Assembly: GCA_002689455.1 (NCBI GenBank)
Contig: NZGE01000010.1
Coordinates: forward strand, 1-41,204
DNA: 41,204 nt
Reading direction: 5' to 3'
Source: Magnetococcales bacterium
Lineage (GTDB): Bacteria > Pseudomonadota > Alphaproteobacteria > UBA2136
Shown: one piece after another, positions 8,772-18,249 of the stretch
Layout: every line of letters begins with the position of its first letter
How positions within the stretch are numbered: position 1 is the first letter of the stretch
Position numbers and translations under genes: made by a program
The notes under the pieces: generated by a model
What the model was told of the DNA's origin: nothing
What the model saw: the letters and a program-made list of their open reading frames with translations, nothing else
Databases searched by the model: none

Positions 8772-10961
8772 GTGCTTTACAGAAAATTTCTTACCCTTTT
8801 GCCGTGGCTGCTTTTAGCGGCTTTGGTTTATACATATCATCATGAAAGCAATGCATTGAATCCAATGCTCAATCGCTTGCAAAACTACACTTTTGATACT
8901 TATCAGCGCTTGCACCCGCGTGAAAATAAATCTGTTGAAATTTATGTGGTGGATATTGATGAAAAAAGCTTAGAGGCAGTTGGGCAGTGGCCGTGGCCTA
9001 GAAATAAAATTGCAATGCTTATTGAAAAGCTGTTTGAAAAGGGCGTTTCTAGCGTTGGTTTAGATATTGTCTTTGCAGAAAAAGATGGTAAATCACCAGA
9101 TATGTTGGTTGATGAATGGGATGTAGACACACAGACTAAGCAAAAATTATTAGAAATTCCAAGCCATGATGATGTTCTGGCACAGGTTTTTGCTAAATAT
9201 CCGGTTGTTGCAGGGTTTGTTGGTTCTCCTGGATTTAAGGTTAACAGTCGATCTGTATCTGTTTTTGATCCTAAAGTTGAAATTAAAAATAAAGATAATG
9301 TGCTAAACCATGTTATGCCAGGGGTTATTGGAGCCCGTAATATTGAGAAACTGGAAACGGCGGCGCAATATCATGGTTATTTTGGTTATTATCAAGATAC
9401 AGACAGTGCTATGGTTCGTCATGTTCCATTGTTTTTTAGAGCTGGTGAATATATATATCCAACGCTTGCCTTGGCAACTTTGAATGCAGCAAATGAATCT
9501 AACCATGTTTATGATATTGAAACGGATGCTTATGGCTTAAAAAGTGTTTCTTTGGAAGGTCGTTTTTCTATTCCAATTGAAAGCAATGGTCAATATAGAA
9601 TTTATTATAGAAAGTACATAAATGATAAAGTGGCTGGGAGGTATATATCCGCTGTGGGTATATTAAATGAAAAAGAAATTCCTCAAAACTTAAATGCGGC
9701 TATGGTACTTATTGGAACAAGTGCTGCAGGGACCTTTGATTTACGTTCAACGCCTCTTGACCCAGTTGTTCCAGGCGTAGAAAGTCATATTCAAATGCTT
9801 GAAAGTATGTACTTAGGCGAACACTTAACAAGGCCGAGGGCAATGAAAGATTACGAATTATATGCACTTATCGGTTTGGGTGTGATTTTACTTCTTTCAG
9901 TGCATTACTTTGGAGCCCTTGTAGGTTTGGCTGTTTTTTCAATTCTGAATATATCGGTTTTGGCAACAGCGGCTTATTTCTTTATTAATGAACTGATATT
10001 GGTTGATGTGTCGTTTATTCTTTTATCGTTGTTTATTTTATATTTAGGGCAAAGCATTATTAAATATGCGATGGAAAGGGCTTCCAAGCGTGCAATAAGA
10101 AATGCCTTTAGTCATTACCTTTCACCGGAAATGGTAAAAATTGTATCGGAAGACCCTTCAAAGTTATCACTTGGGGGTGAGGAAAAGGAAATTACAGTTC
10201 TGTTTAGTGATATTAGGGGTTTCACAACAATGAGTGAGGGGTTAACGCCAAAGCAGTTAACAACTGTTTTAAATCGCTATTTAACCCCAATGACAGAAAT
10301 TGTACAAAATCATAATGGTACTATTGATAAATACATGGGCGATGCAGTGATGGCGTTTTGGAATGCGCCACTTAATATTAAAAACCATGCATTTAAAGCA
10401 TGTGCTGCTGCTTTAGAGATGTTGGCAAGGTTAAATAAATTAAATGAAGAACTTAAAAAAGATGGTTTGCCAGTTATTGATATTGGCATAGGCCTTAATA
10501 CCGATACAGTCACAGTGGGTAACATGGGTTCAGACCAACGCTTTGATTATACAATTATGGGTGACGGTGTAAATTTAGGGTCACGGCTGGAAGGTCAGTG
10601 TAAAACATATGGTGTAAAGCTCATTATTAGTGAATCAACTTTCAATCAACTTTTGAAGGTGCAGGATGTATCTGCAATGTATTTAGATACAGTAGCTGTA
10701 AAAGGTAAAACGGACGCTGTTAAGATTTACAACCTTCTTTCATTGGATAAGCCAAGCGGTGAGATGCTGGAAAAAATCGAGCTCATGAAAAGGTTCTCAG
10801 TTGAATTTAAGTGTCAACAATGGGAAAACGCCTTAGAAACAATTAAAAGCGATTTAATTCCACTTACAGTGCGAGATATGTACATTGAAAGAATATCGGA
10901 ACTGTCAAAGCAAGAATTACCTGAAAATTGGGATGGAGTTTATTTTGCAAGCACAAAATAA
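8772..10961 (+). CDS. CHASE2 domain plus class III adenylate/guanylate cyclase
   Basis: GTG start; N-terminal TM; CHASE2 pattern (VYVVDIDEKSLEAVGQWPWPRNKIAMLIEKL...GLDIVFAEKD); three C-terminal TM; catalytic domain VLFSDIRGFTTMSE...IDKYMGDAVMAFWNAP...FDYTIMGDGVNLGSRLE, with metal-binding Asp pair and K/T adenine-type selectors. Confidence 0.92.
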   Translation: MLYRKFLTLLPWLLLAALVYTYHHESNALNPMLNRLQNYTFDTYQRLHPRENKSVEIYVVDIDEKSLEAVGQWPWPRNKIAMLIEKLFEKGVSSVGLDIVFAEKDGKSPDMLVDEWDVDTQTKQKLLEIPSHDDVLAQVFAKYPVVAGFVGSPGFKVNSRSVSVFDPKVEIKNKDNVLNHVMPGVIGARNIEKLETAAQYHGYFGYYQDTDSAMVRHVPLFFRAGEYIYPTLALATLNAANESNHVYDIETDAYGLKSVSLEGRFSIPIESNGQYRIYYRKYINDKVAGRYISAVGILNEKEIPQNLNAAMVLIGTSAAGTFDLRSTPLDPVVPGVESHIQMLESMYLGEHLTRPRAMKDYELYALIGLGVILLLSVHYFGALVGLAVFSILNISVLATAAYFFINELILVDVSFILLSLFILYLGQSIIKYAMERASKRAIRNAFSHYLSPEMVKIVSEDPSKLSLGGEEKEITVLFSDIRGFTTMSEGLTPKQLTTVLNRYLTPMTEIVQNHNGTIDKYMGDAVMAFWNAPLNIKNHAFKACAAALEMLARLNKLNEELKKDGLPVIDIGIGLNTDTVTVGNMGSDQRFDYTIMGDGVNLGSRLEGQCKTYGVKLIISESTFNQLLKVQDVSAMYLDTVAVKGKTDAVKIYNLLSLDKPSGEMLEKIELMKRFSVEFKCQQWENALETIKSDLIPLTVRDMYIERISELSKQELPENWDGVYFASTK

Positions 10962-11006
10962 AACCTTAATTCATTAAAATTAATAAACGTGTAACTTTAA
11001 AGTCAC

Positions 11007-11030
11007 GGTCAGCGTTTGCTGACCTTTTTA
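11007..11030 (+). terminator. Rho-independent terminator after the cyclase gene
   Basis: GGTCAGC-GTTT-GCTGACC followed by TTTTTATTTTT. Confidence 0.85.
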
Positions 11031-12182
11031 TTTTTGTGATGATGATTTATTAATTGTTTTAAATATGTGTGCCAGTACTTATTAAAGCTGGGGTCTTTAT
11101 GGAACTGTTCTTGGGTTGCTAGATAGCATATTTTTTATGCTAAAACCAGAGTTGTAATAATAAAGGGGGAATCAGGCAGGGATTTGAATTTGCGATGTTA
11201 TTAAAGGTTGTTAATTTATGTGTTGAACAATGCCATGGCAATATAATTTTTACCTTTGAGGTGTATGTGTAAGGACTTTGTAATAAGAGGGGCTGTTGCG
11301 GCGCATTTTGTAAATAAACTAAGGCTGTATAAGTGCTTTCCTTGCATTTATACAGGATACATTTTCAAGTTTTTTAAATTTACCTAAATATGTGACTTTT
11401 GAATATGTTAGTGATTTGTTCAATGATTTGCTATTGAGTGGTTAATTTTATATAAGTTATTGATAAACAATATTTATTAAAAGTAAGTGAGCGCTAACAC
11501 AACATTTTTGGGTTATTTGGTTAAATGTGATGATGTTTAAGGGTGTTTACATGTGTTTTTTGTTCTGGTTATCGTTGTGTATCGGTTGAACTTTTTATTT
11601 GTATTCTGAAGTTCAGGTGTGGCCTTAAATTGGCAATGCTCTAGTATTTTTTAGTCGTCCATTTCTATGAAATTTGTGATGGAATGAGAGGGAGTTATAG
11701 CCTCACTCTTGTAGCTGTAAATCTGTCCTTATTTGGATGGGGTTTTGATGTAATTGTATGTGTGATTTTTCAATAAACTTTCTTGTTTGTTAAGTTGTCA
11801 TAAACAGGGTGTCCTTCATGATATTAAGACCTATTTTTTTATGAATTTTTTTGATGTTGTTGAAGGGGGAGTTCGTCGTTTTTATTCTGTTGCTCTTTGT
11901 CATCAACAACTTTTGTTTGGGATTATAAATAAATATAAACCAATATTAGTAATTAATTATTATTAAATGTAAATTTTTACTCTATCTTAATTTAAGATGT
12001 ATTTTTTGAAATGTGTTGATTTGATTGCTTTGTGTACTGTTATAAGGGCTTTTAAAAAAGCTGACATATTATCAGTTGCAGTGCTCCTGAAAGTTGTTTA
12101 AATGACCTTTTGAGGGTTTTGGGTGGTTATTTTGTTTGCAGCCTAGAATGGTTTAGACTGTTCAGGATTGCATGTTACAAAT

Positions 12183-12213
12183 AAAAAAAGCCCTCAATTT
12201 GAGGGCTTTTTTT
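12183..12213. terminator. Bidirectional Rho-independent terminator (3' of the LysM gene)
   Basis: AAAAAAAGCCCTCAATTTGAGGGCTTTTTTT, with A/T runs on both sides. Confidence 0.85.
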
Positions 12214-12226
12214 GGACGGCCAAACT

Positions 12227-13231
12227 CTATTGACCATCATAGAAGTTATAAGGAGCCTTCTTTTCCATTGCTCGACGTCTCGCATCATTTATTTGCTGCT
12301 GAGAAGGGTCTCTCGGTATACCTAGGTTTTGACCTGGATGAATGAGGTCTGGATCATTTATTTGGCTTCTGTTTTCATCATAAATAAGAGGCCATTTCTT
12401 CCAGTCGCCATATATTTGATCTTGTCCAGAAATGCCAGACAATGAATCCTGTGGCTTAACTATGTAGTTGTTAGGGCGCTGTGGGTTGTAATATGCTTCA
12501 TTTTGGCTTGGAAGTGGAGCTTCGTTTCTGTTTTCAATATAACCAGAAGAGCGTGTTACTTCACGTCCTTGCCCTTGCTGTTGATCAGCAAGTGTTGTTT
12601 CATAGCTACCAAATGCGTTATTTGAGTTTGTACTTTTGTGTGCTTGCACATAGTCATAATCGCCAATACGTGGCTGAACTTTATCGCTCGGTGCAGAAGC
12701 CCAGTTGCGCTTAGGCGCGCCAATCTGTGTTTTCTGTCCTGCTTTCCCTGTATTATCTAGGTTAAACGGGTTTACTCCTGCTTCACCAATATAAACATTC
12801 CCATCATATTTATCTAAAGCATTTAAATGTGCACGTCTTTCAATGGCAGCATAGCCTGTTGATGGGTCAATATTGCCGTTATAGCCATTACTGTTTCCGC
12901 TTTGATTGCTACCATAAGCGTTGTTATTTCTATGGCTTGGTGGTCTCCAGTTTGGGTCCTTACGCATAACGCGAGAAGAACTATCCATATGTTCAACTGC
13001 TTTTAAATCAGGTCTGGTGTAATAATTTGCCCAGCTTTCACCGGCTCTTTCATCATAATTTGGCGTTACAATGTGCTTAGGTGGAAGTGTGCGTTCAGGT
13101 GCCACAAGCGGCTTTTGGTCATGCCTGAATGTGAAGTAATTGTTGATCATATCTGAAATACCAGCTTGAGCGTTGCCTGCCAACATCGATGCTGACAACA
13201 AAGTTAATAAACTCAAAGACGTTCGTTTCAT
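12227..13231 (-). CDS. Secreted LysM domain-containing protein
   Basis: Signal peptide (LLTLLSASMLAGNAQA); C-terminal LysM pattern YIVKPQDSLSGISGQDQIYGDWKKWPLIYDENRSQINDPDLIHPGQNLGIP. Confidence 0.8.
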   Translation of the reverse strand: MKRTSLSLLTLLSASMLAGNAQAGISDMINNYFTFRHDQKPLVAPERTLPPKHIVTPNYDERAGESWANYYTRPDLKAVEHMDSSSRVMRKDPNWRPPSHRNNNAYGSNQSGNSNGYNGNIDPSTGYAAIERRAHLNALDKYDGNVYIGEAGVNPFNLDNTGKAGQKTQIGAPKRNWASAPSDKVQPRIGDYDYVQAHKSTNSNNAFGSYETTLADQQQGQGREVTRSSGYIENRNEAPLPSQNEAYYNPQRPNNYIVKPQDSLSGISGQDQIYGDWKKWPLIYDENRSQINDPDLIHPGQNLGIPRDPSQQQINDARRRAMEKKAPYNFYDGQ

Positions 13232-13314
13232 TATTTTCCATCACCTGTTATTATGGGTCCCACAGTTATTATGAAATCGACATAGTCTAAATAGCAACAA
13301 AGAAAGGGCAGTGC

Positions 13315-14781
13315 GTGGCAGTTATTGGTAAGTCTATAAGAGGTGTTGTGGCATTTATATTGCTTTTTATACCTGCAATAACGTATGGGGTGGATATAGA
13401 GGTGGCCGTAGGGCGTGGTCCTACAACTTTAAACCCCTTAAAGGCAACCGATGCAGCGTCGGTTCGTATGCTAAAATTAGTTGCGCCTGGTATTATTGAG
13501 TTAGATTCTAATTTTGAACCTACATCAAAGTTTTTAACTGTTTTTGGGCAAAGACATTATAAAGAATTTTATATGGAATTGAAGCCAAATGTAACATTTG
13601 GCGATAACTCAATTTTAACTTTAGATTTTATAAAAAAATACTATGAATCCATTTTAGATGAAACAAATGCATCACCTTTAAGAGGGGCATTTAAGGATGT
13701 AGAACGCATAGAAATCCAAGGTAAAAGGTTGACGATTCACCTTTCAAAACCAAATCCATTTTTCTGGAGTGCTTTAGAGGTTTCTTTGGCTAAATTTAAT
13801 GCTAATAGACCAGAAATCCCTGTTGGGCTTGGTATATATAATGTTGAATCATTTGATGATTATGGGAATCTTGTTTTGAATCGTCTGGACGGAAGTCAAC
13901 GTCTTGTTTTCAATGTTATTAAAGACCCTGTTGTGCGTTATTTGAAGTTAGATCGAGGTGAGATTGATATTATTCATAACGATGTGAGTGAAGAGATTTT
14001 AGGTTACGGGCTTGAAAATGGTTATAAAATTATAGAATCCCCTGCGACTTCTTATACCTATATGGGCTTTTTAATGGAAAGTGGTAAAACTGCAGATTTT
14101 AAGGTTAGAACAGCTATTTCATATGCTATCAATCGCGGTGAAATAGTGAAGCATTTGCTAGGTGGTCGTGCCATGCCAGCTTATAGCCTGCTTTCAGAAG
14201 ATCATCCAGCACATTATAGGGCTGATATCCATACATATAACCCAGAAAAAGCTAATGAAATTTTAGATAAAGCTGGTTACAAAAAAGACGTTGATGGGAT
14301 GCGGTTTAAATTGCGTTTAGCCATTACAAGTAACCCTTTTATTCAAAGGATAGCACAAATTATTCAACAGGATTTAAAAGCTGTTGGTATTAATGTTGAT
14401 ATTTCTTCATCTGAATGGGGAACTTTTTATGGAAATATTAAAAAGGGTAATTTTGAAAGTTATATTTTAACATGGGTTGGCCGCTTCCAAAGTGATATTT
14501 ATTATAACCTTTTCCATTCTTCTATGATGCCACCAAATGGCGCAAACCGTGGGCGTTATAGTGATGAAACGATGGATAAATTGCTTGAAGCTATGATGAA
14601 AGAAACAGACGATGAAGAGCGCCATAAAGTTGTTGGAATGGTTCAGAAATGGCAAGAAAAAGATATGATTTATGTTCCGCTGTGGAAACGTAGTCATGTG
14701 GCTTTAGTAAGGCCAGAAGTGAAGGACTATTTTATGTTGCCAGATGGTGGATATGAAGGATTGGTAAATACGTCTAAGTAA
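13315..14781 (+). CDS. ABC transporter substrate-binding protein, peptide/nickel type (SBP_bac_5)
   Basis: GTG start; signal peptide; GRGPTTLNPLKATDAAS..., SYTYMGFLMESGKTADFKVRTAISYAINRGEIVKHLLGGRAMPAYSLL typical of family 5 SBPs. Confidence 0.88.
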   Translation: MAVIGKSIRGVVAFILLFIPAITYGVDIEVAVGRGPTTLNPLKATDAASVRMLKLVAPGIIELDSNFEPTSKFLTVFGQRHYKEFYMELKPNVTFGDNSILTLDFIKKYYESILDETNASPLRGAFKDVERIEIQGKRLTIHLSKPNPFFWSALEVSLAKFNANRPEIPVGLGIYNVESFDDYGNLVLNRLDGSQRLVFNVIKDPVVRYLKLDRGEIDIIHNDVSEEILGYGLENGYKIIESPATSYTYMGFLMESGKTADFKVRTAISYAINRGEIVKHLLGGRAMPAYSLLSEDHPAHYRADIHTYNPEKANEILDKAGYKKDVDGMRFKLRLAITSNPFIQRIAQIIQQDLKAVGINVDISSSEWGTFYGNIKKGNFESYILTWVGRFQSDIYYNLFHSSMMPPNGANRGRYSDETMDKLLEAMMKETDDEERHKVVGMVQKWQEKDMIYVPLWKRSHVALVRPEVKDYFMLPDGGYEGLVNTSK

Positions 14782-14832
14782 CTTCAATTTTGTTGTTTAG
14801 CGTATGAAATATATACGCACCAAATGCGAAAG

Positions 14833-14852
14833 AATACGCAAAAATACGCAAA
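14833..14852. repeat. Two tandem copies of a 10-bp unit AATACGCAAA
   Basis: AATACGCAAAAATACGCAAA directly visible between the SBP gene and its downstream terminator. Confidence 0.6.
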
Positions 14853-14869
14853 AAAGCTGAAGAATAGGA

Positions 14870-14898
14870 AAAAGCCCTTTAAAAAAGGGCTTTTTTTG
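14870..14898. terminator. Convergent (bidirectional) Rho-independent terminator
   Basis: AAAAAGCCCTTTAAAAAAGGGCTTTTTTT between converging genes. Confidence 0.85.
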
Positions 14899-14924
14899 TG
14901 GTTTTAATGCTGTTAGATAACAGG

Positions 14925-16160
14925 TTAAATTTGTGGTGCCGCGTGGCGACCTAATGTTGAAATAGAAAGTGTACTTTTATCGGTCATTGTGTCTGCAGCG
15001 GCTTTAATGTCGTCTACAGTGATTTTTTCAATATCCGCTACAATTTCCTCAACAGGCATTTGACGACCATATAAAAATTGATTTTTTGCCATACGACCCA
15101 TACGAGAGTCGGTGGATTCGAGTGACATTTTAAGCCCTGCAATTAAACCGATTTTAGCACGGTTAATTTCGTGCTCGGTCATGTCGTTTTTAAGGCGTTC
15201 TATTTCTTCTTGCACGACTTGGATGGTTTCTTCCACTTGTGAGGCATCTGTGCCTGCGTAAATGCCGAAATTACCGCAGTCGCTATAGCTGGCAAGGTAA
15301 CTGTAAATGCTATAAGCCAAACCACGCTTTTCACGGATCTCTTGGAACAGTCGTGACGCCATGCCGCCCCCTAAAATGGAGGTGAAGATGTTTGCTGCAT
15401 AGAAATGAGGGTCAACACTGGACATAGCGTTGTAACACATCACAATGTGGGACTGTTCAAGGTCTTTGTGTGTGTGAATAACCCCTGTGTGATACTCAGG
15501 CGTTATAATGGCTTTTTTGTTATTTACTTTAAGTTTGTTAAAGTATTTTTCGCACAGGGCGACAAAATCTTTGTGGTTAACATTACCCGATGCACTAATA
15601 ACCATATTTTGTGGATGGTAATAGCTTTCCATGAATGTTTTAAGCTTTGCAACACTCATGTTTGTAATGGATTGTTTGTTTCCTAAAATGGACCAACCCA
15701 TTGCTGAATTTGGGTAGATTGTTTTTTGTAAATTGTCGAAAACAATTTCTTCGGGTTCGTCTAAACTTGCTGCAAGTTCTTGTAAAATAACACCTTGTTC
15801 ACGTTTAAATTCTTCCTTTAAAAAGGTAGGGTTTTGCAATATATCGCTTAACATGTCCACGCCTAATTCGGTGTCTTCTTTAAGCAGTTTTAAGTGGTAT
15901 GCTGTTGTTTCGCGCGAAGTATAGGCATTAATAGCGCCGCCTACATCTTCAATTTCAGCTGCAATGTCTTCAGCTGTACGTTTGTCGGTTCCTTTAAAGG
16001 CCATATGTTCTAAAAAGTGTGCAACACCCGAGTTTTCTTCATTTTCTGTGCGCGAGCCAGTGCGCACGTAAACACCCATGCTTATGCTTTCAACATGTGG
16101 CATGTGTTCGGTTGTAATAGTTAAACCATTACTAAGCTTTGTTTCGTTGTATATTTCCAT
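14925..16160 (-). CDS. M16 family zinc metallopeptidase (mitochondrial processing peptidase-like)
   Basis: HFLEHMAFKGTDKR (inverted HXXEH zinc motif). Likely start MEIYNETKLSNGL at 16160; the ORF-track start at 16223 overlaps thrC. Confidence 0.92.
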   Translation of the reverse strand: MEIYNETKLSNGLTITTEHMPHVESISMGVYVRTGSRTENEENSGVAHFLEHMAFKGTDKRTAEDIAAEIEDVGGAINAYTSRETTAYHLKLLKEDTELGVDMLSDILQNPTFLKEEFKREQGVILQELAASLDEPEEIVFDNLQKTIYPNSAMGWSILGNKQSITNMSVAKLKTFMESYYHPQNMVISASGNVNHKDFVALCEKYFNKLKVNNKKAIITPEYHTGVIHTHKDLEQSHIVMCYNAMSSVDPHFYAANIFTSILGGGMASRLFQEIREKRGLAYSIYSYLASYSDCGNFGIYAGTDASQVEETIQVVQEEIERLKNDMTEHEINRAKIGLIAGLKMSLESTDSRMGRMAKNQFLYGRQMPVEEIVADIEKITVDDIKAAADTMTDKSTLSISTLGRHAAPQI

Positions 16161-16182
16161 AAGGGGACTCTTAGACCTTATT

Positions 16183-17571
16183 TTAAAGATTGTCCAGTAT
16201 ATATTGGCGCACAAGTTCAGCATCTGGCGGTAAAATATCGAAAACTTCTTCTGTTTTCATCATTTTATCAAGCTCATCATCGAATAGAAGTTCTTTAGCT
16301 GTGGCTTCTTTTAAGGCGCTTGGGAACTTTAAAGGGTGTGCGGTTGCAAGGCTTACAATAGGCTTTAACTCAGGGTGTTTTTTCGCCGCAGCTAAGCCAA
16401 CAGCTGTGTGCGGGTCAATGAGAATATTATGTGTAAAATCACTTTCGGACATCATTTTTAAAGTATCCACTTCACTAATACTTTCAGCTGAAAAGATGCT
16501 TCGGGTTTCATCAATTTGTAAATCGTTAATTTTTGGCAAAGCTTTATGCTGTTTAAATTCACGCATTGCATGTTTTAAAACATCGCTATCACGCCCATAA
16601 ATATCAAAGAGTAAGCGTTCAAAGTTTGAGGCAATTTGAATGTCCATGCTTGGGGAACGTGTGGGTTTAACCGCATGGCTTGAATAGTCATTGTTGTTGA
16701 TAAAGCGGGTTAAAATGTCGTTGCTGTTGGTTGCCACAAGAATGGACTTAATCGGTAAGCCACATTGCATTGCTAAATAACCTGCAAAGGCATCGCCAAA
16801 GTTCCCTGTTGGTACAGAAAAGCTAATTTCTTTACCTGGCACAACATCACGTAAGCGTGACCAAGCAAAGAAGTAATAAACCATTTGTGGTAAAAGCCTT
16901 GCCCATGAAATGCTATTAATGGACGTGGCGTTAATTTTTTCTTTAAACGCAAGGTCTGAAAACAGTTCTTTCACAATGTTTTGGCAATCATCAAAGGTGC
17001 CTTCAATGGCAATGGGGAAAATGTTTTGACTGCCAGACGTTGTCATTTGCATGCGTTGAATGGCGCTGGTGCGATTGTGTGGGTACAACATAAATACATT
17101 GATATTATCGCTATTTTTTAAACCTTCAATGGCCGCAGGGCCTGTGTCGCCCGATGTGGCGCCAATAACCGTTGCATTCGTGCCTTCTTCTCCTAATGTA
17201 TATTCAAGGATAGGGCCAAGAAACTGCATGGCAATATCTTTAAAGGCGAAGGTTGGGCCATGAAAAAGTTCCATAATCCATGTATCTTCTTCATATTGAA
17301 TAAGTGGGGTAACTTCAATGTCATTAAACTTGCCATACGCTGTTTTGATAATTTGAGATAAAATATCACTTGGTACACTGTCACCAATGAAGGGTGACAT
17401 GATTTTATCGGCAATATCTTCATATGATAAAAAGGAAAGTTCTTCCAATTCCTCGCGTGAGAACTTTGGGTAAGATGCTGGCACGTAAAGCCCACCATCA
17501 GGTGCTAAACCATCTAAAACAGTTGTTCTAAAGTTGACTGGGCCAAAGCCTCTGGTTGAAATGTAATGCAC
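16183..17571 (-). CDS. thrC: Threonine synthase
   Basis: MHYISTRGFGPVNFRTTVLDGLAPDGGLYVP..., FHGPTFAFKDIAMQFLG (PLP lysine), GATSGDTGPAAIEGL. Confidence 0.95.
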   Translation of the reverse strand: MHYISTRGFGPVNFRTTVLDGLAPDGGLYVPASYPKFSREELEELSFLSYEDIADKIMSPFIGDSVPSDILSQIIKTAYGKFNDIEVTPLIQYEEDTWIMELFHGPTFAFKDIAMQFLGPILEYTLGEEGTNATVIGATSGDTGPAAIEGLKNSDNINVFMLYPHNRTSAIQRMQMTTSGSQNIFPIAIEGTFDDCQNIVKELFSDLAFKEKINATSINSISWARLLPQMVYYFFAWSRLRDVVPGKEISFSVPTGNFGDAFAGYLAMQCGLPIKSILVATNSNDILTRFINNNDYSSHAVKPTRSPSMDIQIASNFERLLFDIYGRDSDVLKHAMREFKQHKALPKINDLQIDETRSIFSAESISEVDTLKMMSESDFTHNILIDPHTAVGLAAAKKHPELKPIVSLATAHPLKFPSALKEATAKELLFDDELDKMMKTEEVFDILPPDAELVRQYILDNL

Positions 17572-17656
17572 TGTTTCCCCTTGAAAAAATTTTTATTCAT
17601 TATAACGAAAAGCGTAATTAACGTACAACAGAGAAATGAAAACTCTATAAAGAAGT

Positions 17657-18199
17657 TTATAATTGTTCAATGAGTTTAAGCTTTTCAGCAACAATTTTTG
17701 CGCGCTTTAAAGCTTCTTTGTAGAACATCATTTTATCGTCTTTAATACAATCAAGTTTTATAGCTTCTTCTGGGCTGAAAAATTTTGGCATACCCACTTC
17801 CATAGATTCTGAAGGGCTTCCAATATCGCTTACAATTCCCCAGTAAAACATAAGGTTTGATGTGGGGAAGGGGTATGGGTAATTGGCTGGTGGGTTTTCA
17901 CCTTCAAGGGTAATTTCAACATAGCCAAGTTGGCCCATCATGTCTGTGTGTGTGCCACATTCTTCAAAAAGTTCACGCCCAATGGTTTCTTCCGGTGTTT
18001 CTGCACGTTCACGGTGCCCACCAGGGATATCCCAACCACGGCTATAAACTTGCGCCAGCAAAAGGTCTTCGCCTTTAAAGGCAAATATAAAAGAAGATGA
18101 AACGTCCGCAGGGTTTAGCTTACATTCAGCATCTATAACCATTTTGGCACTGTGTGCGTGAGGTAGCCATTTTAATTGAATGTTTTCTTGCGTTGTCAT
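17657..18199 (-). CDS. NUDIX hydrolase
   Basis: GGHRERAETPEETIGRELFEECG matches the Nudix box GX5EX7REUXEEXG approximately. Confidence 0.85.
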   Translation of the reverse strand: MTTQENIQLKWLPHAHSAKMVIDAECKLNPADVSSSFIFAFKGEDLLLAQVYSRGWDIPGGHRERAETPEETIGRELFEECGTHTDMMGQLGYVEITLEGENPPANYPYPFPTSNLMFYWGIVSDIGSPSESMEVGMPKFFSPEEAIKLDCIKDDKMMFYKEALKRAKIVAEKLKLIEQL

Positions 18200-18220
18200 C
18201 TTATAAAGCCCTTTTCATTA

Positions 18221-18246
18221 AAAAACCCTCCGTGTGGAGGGTTTTC
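18221..18246 (-). terminator. Rho-independent terminator downstream of coxC
   Basis: AAAACCCTCC-GTGT-GGAGGGTTTT hairpin directly after the coxC stop. Confidence 0.8.
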
Positions 18247-18249
18247 ATA

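Noticed and set aside
16190-16600. 136-aa + strand ORF
   Set aside because: Antisense to thrC; Ser/Leu/Lys-rich by-product.
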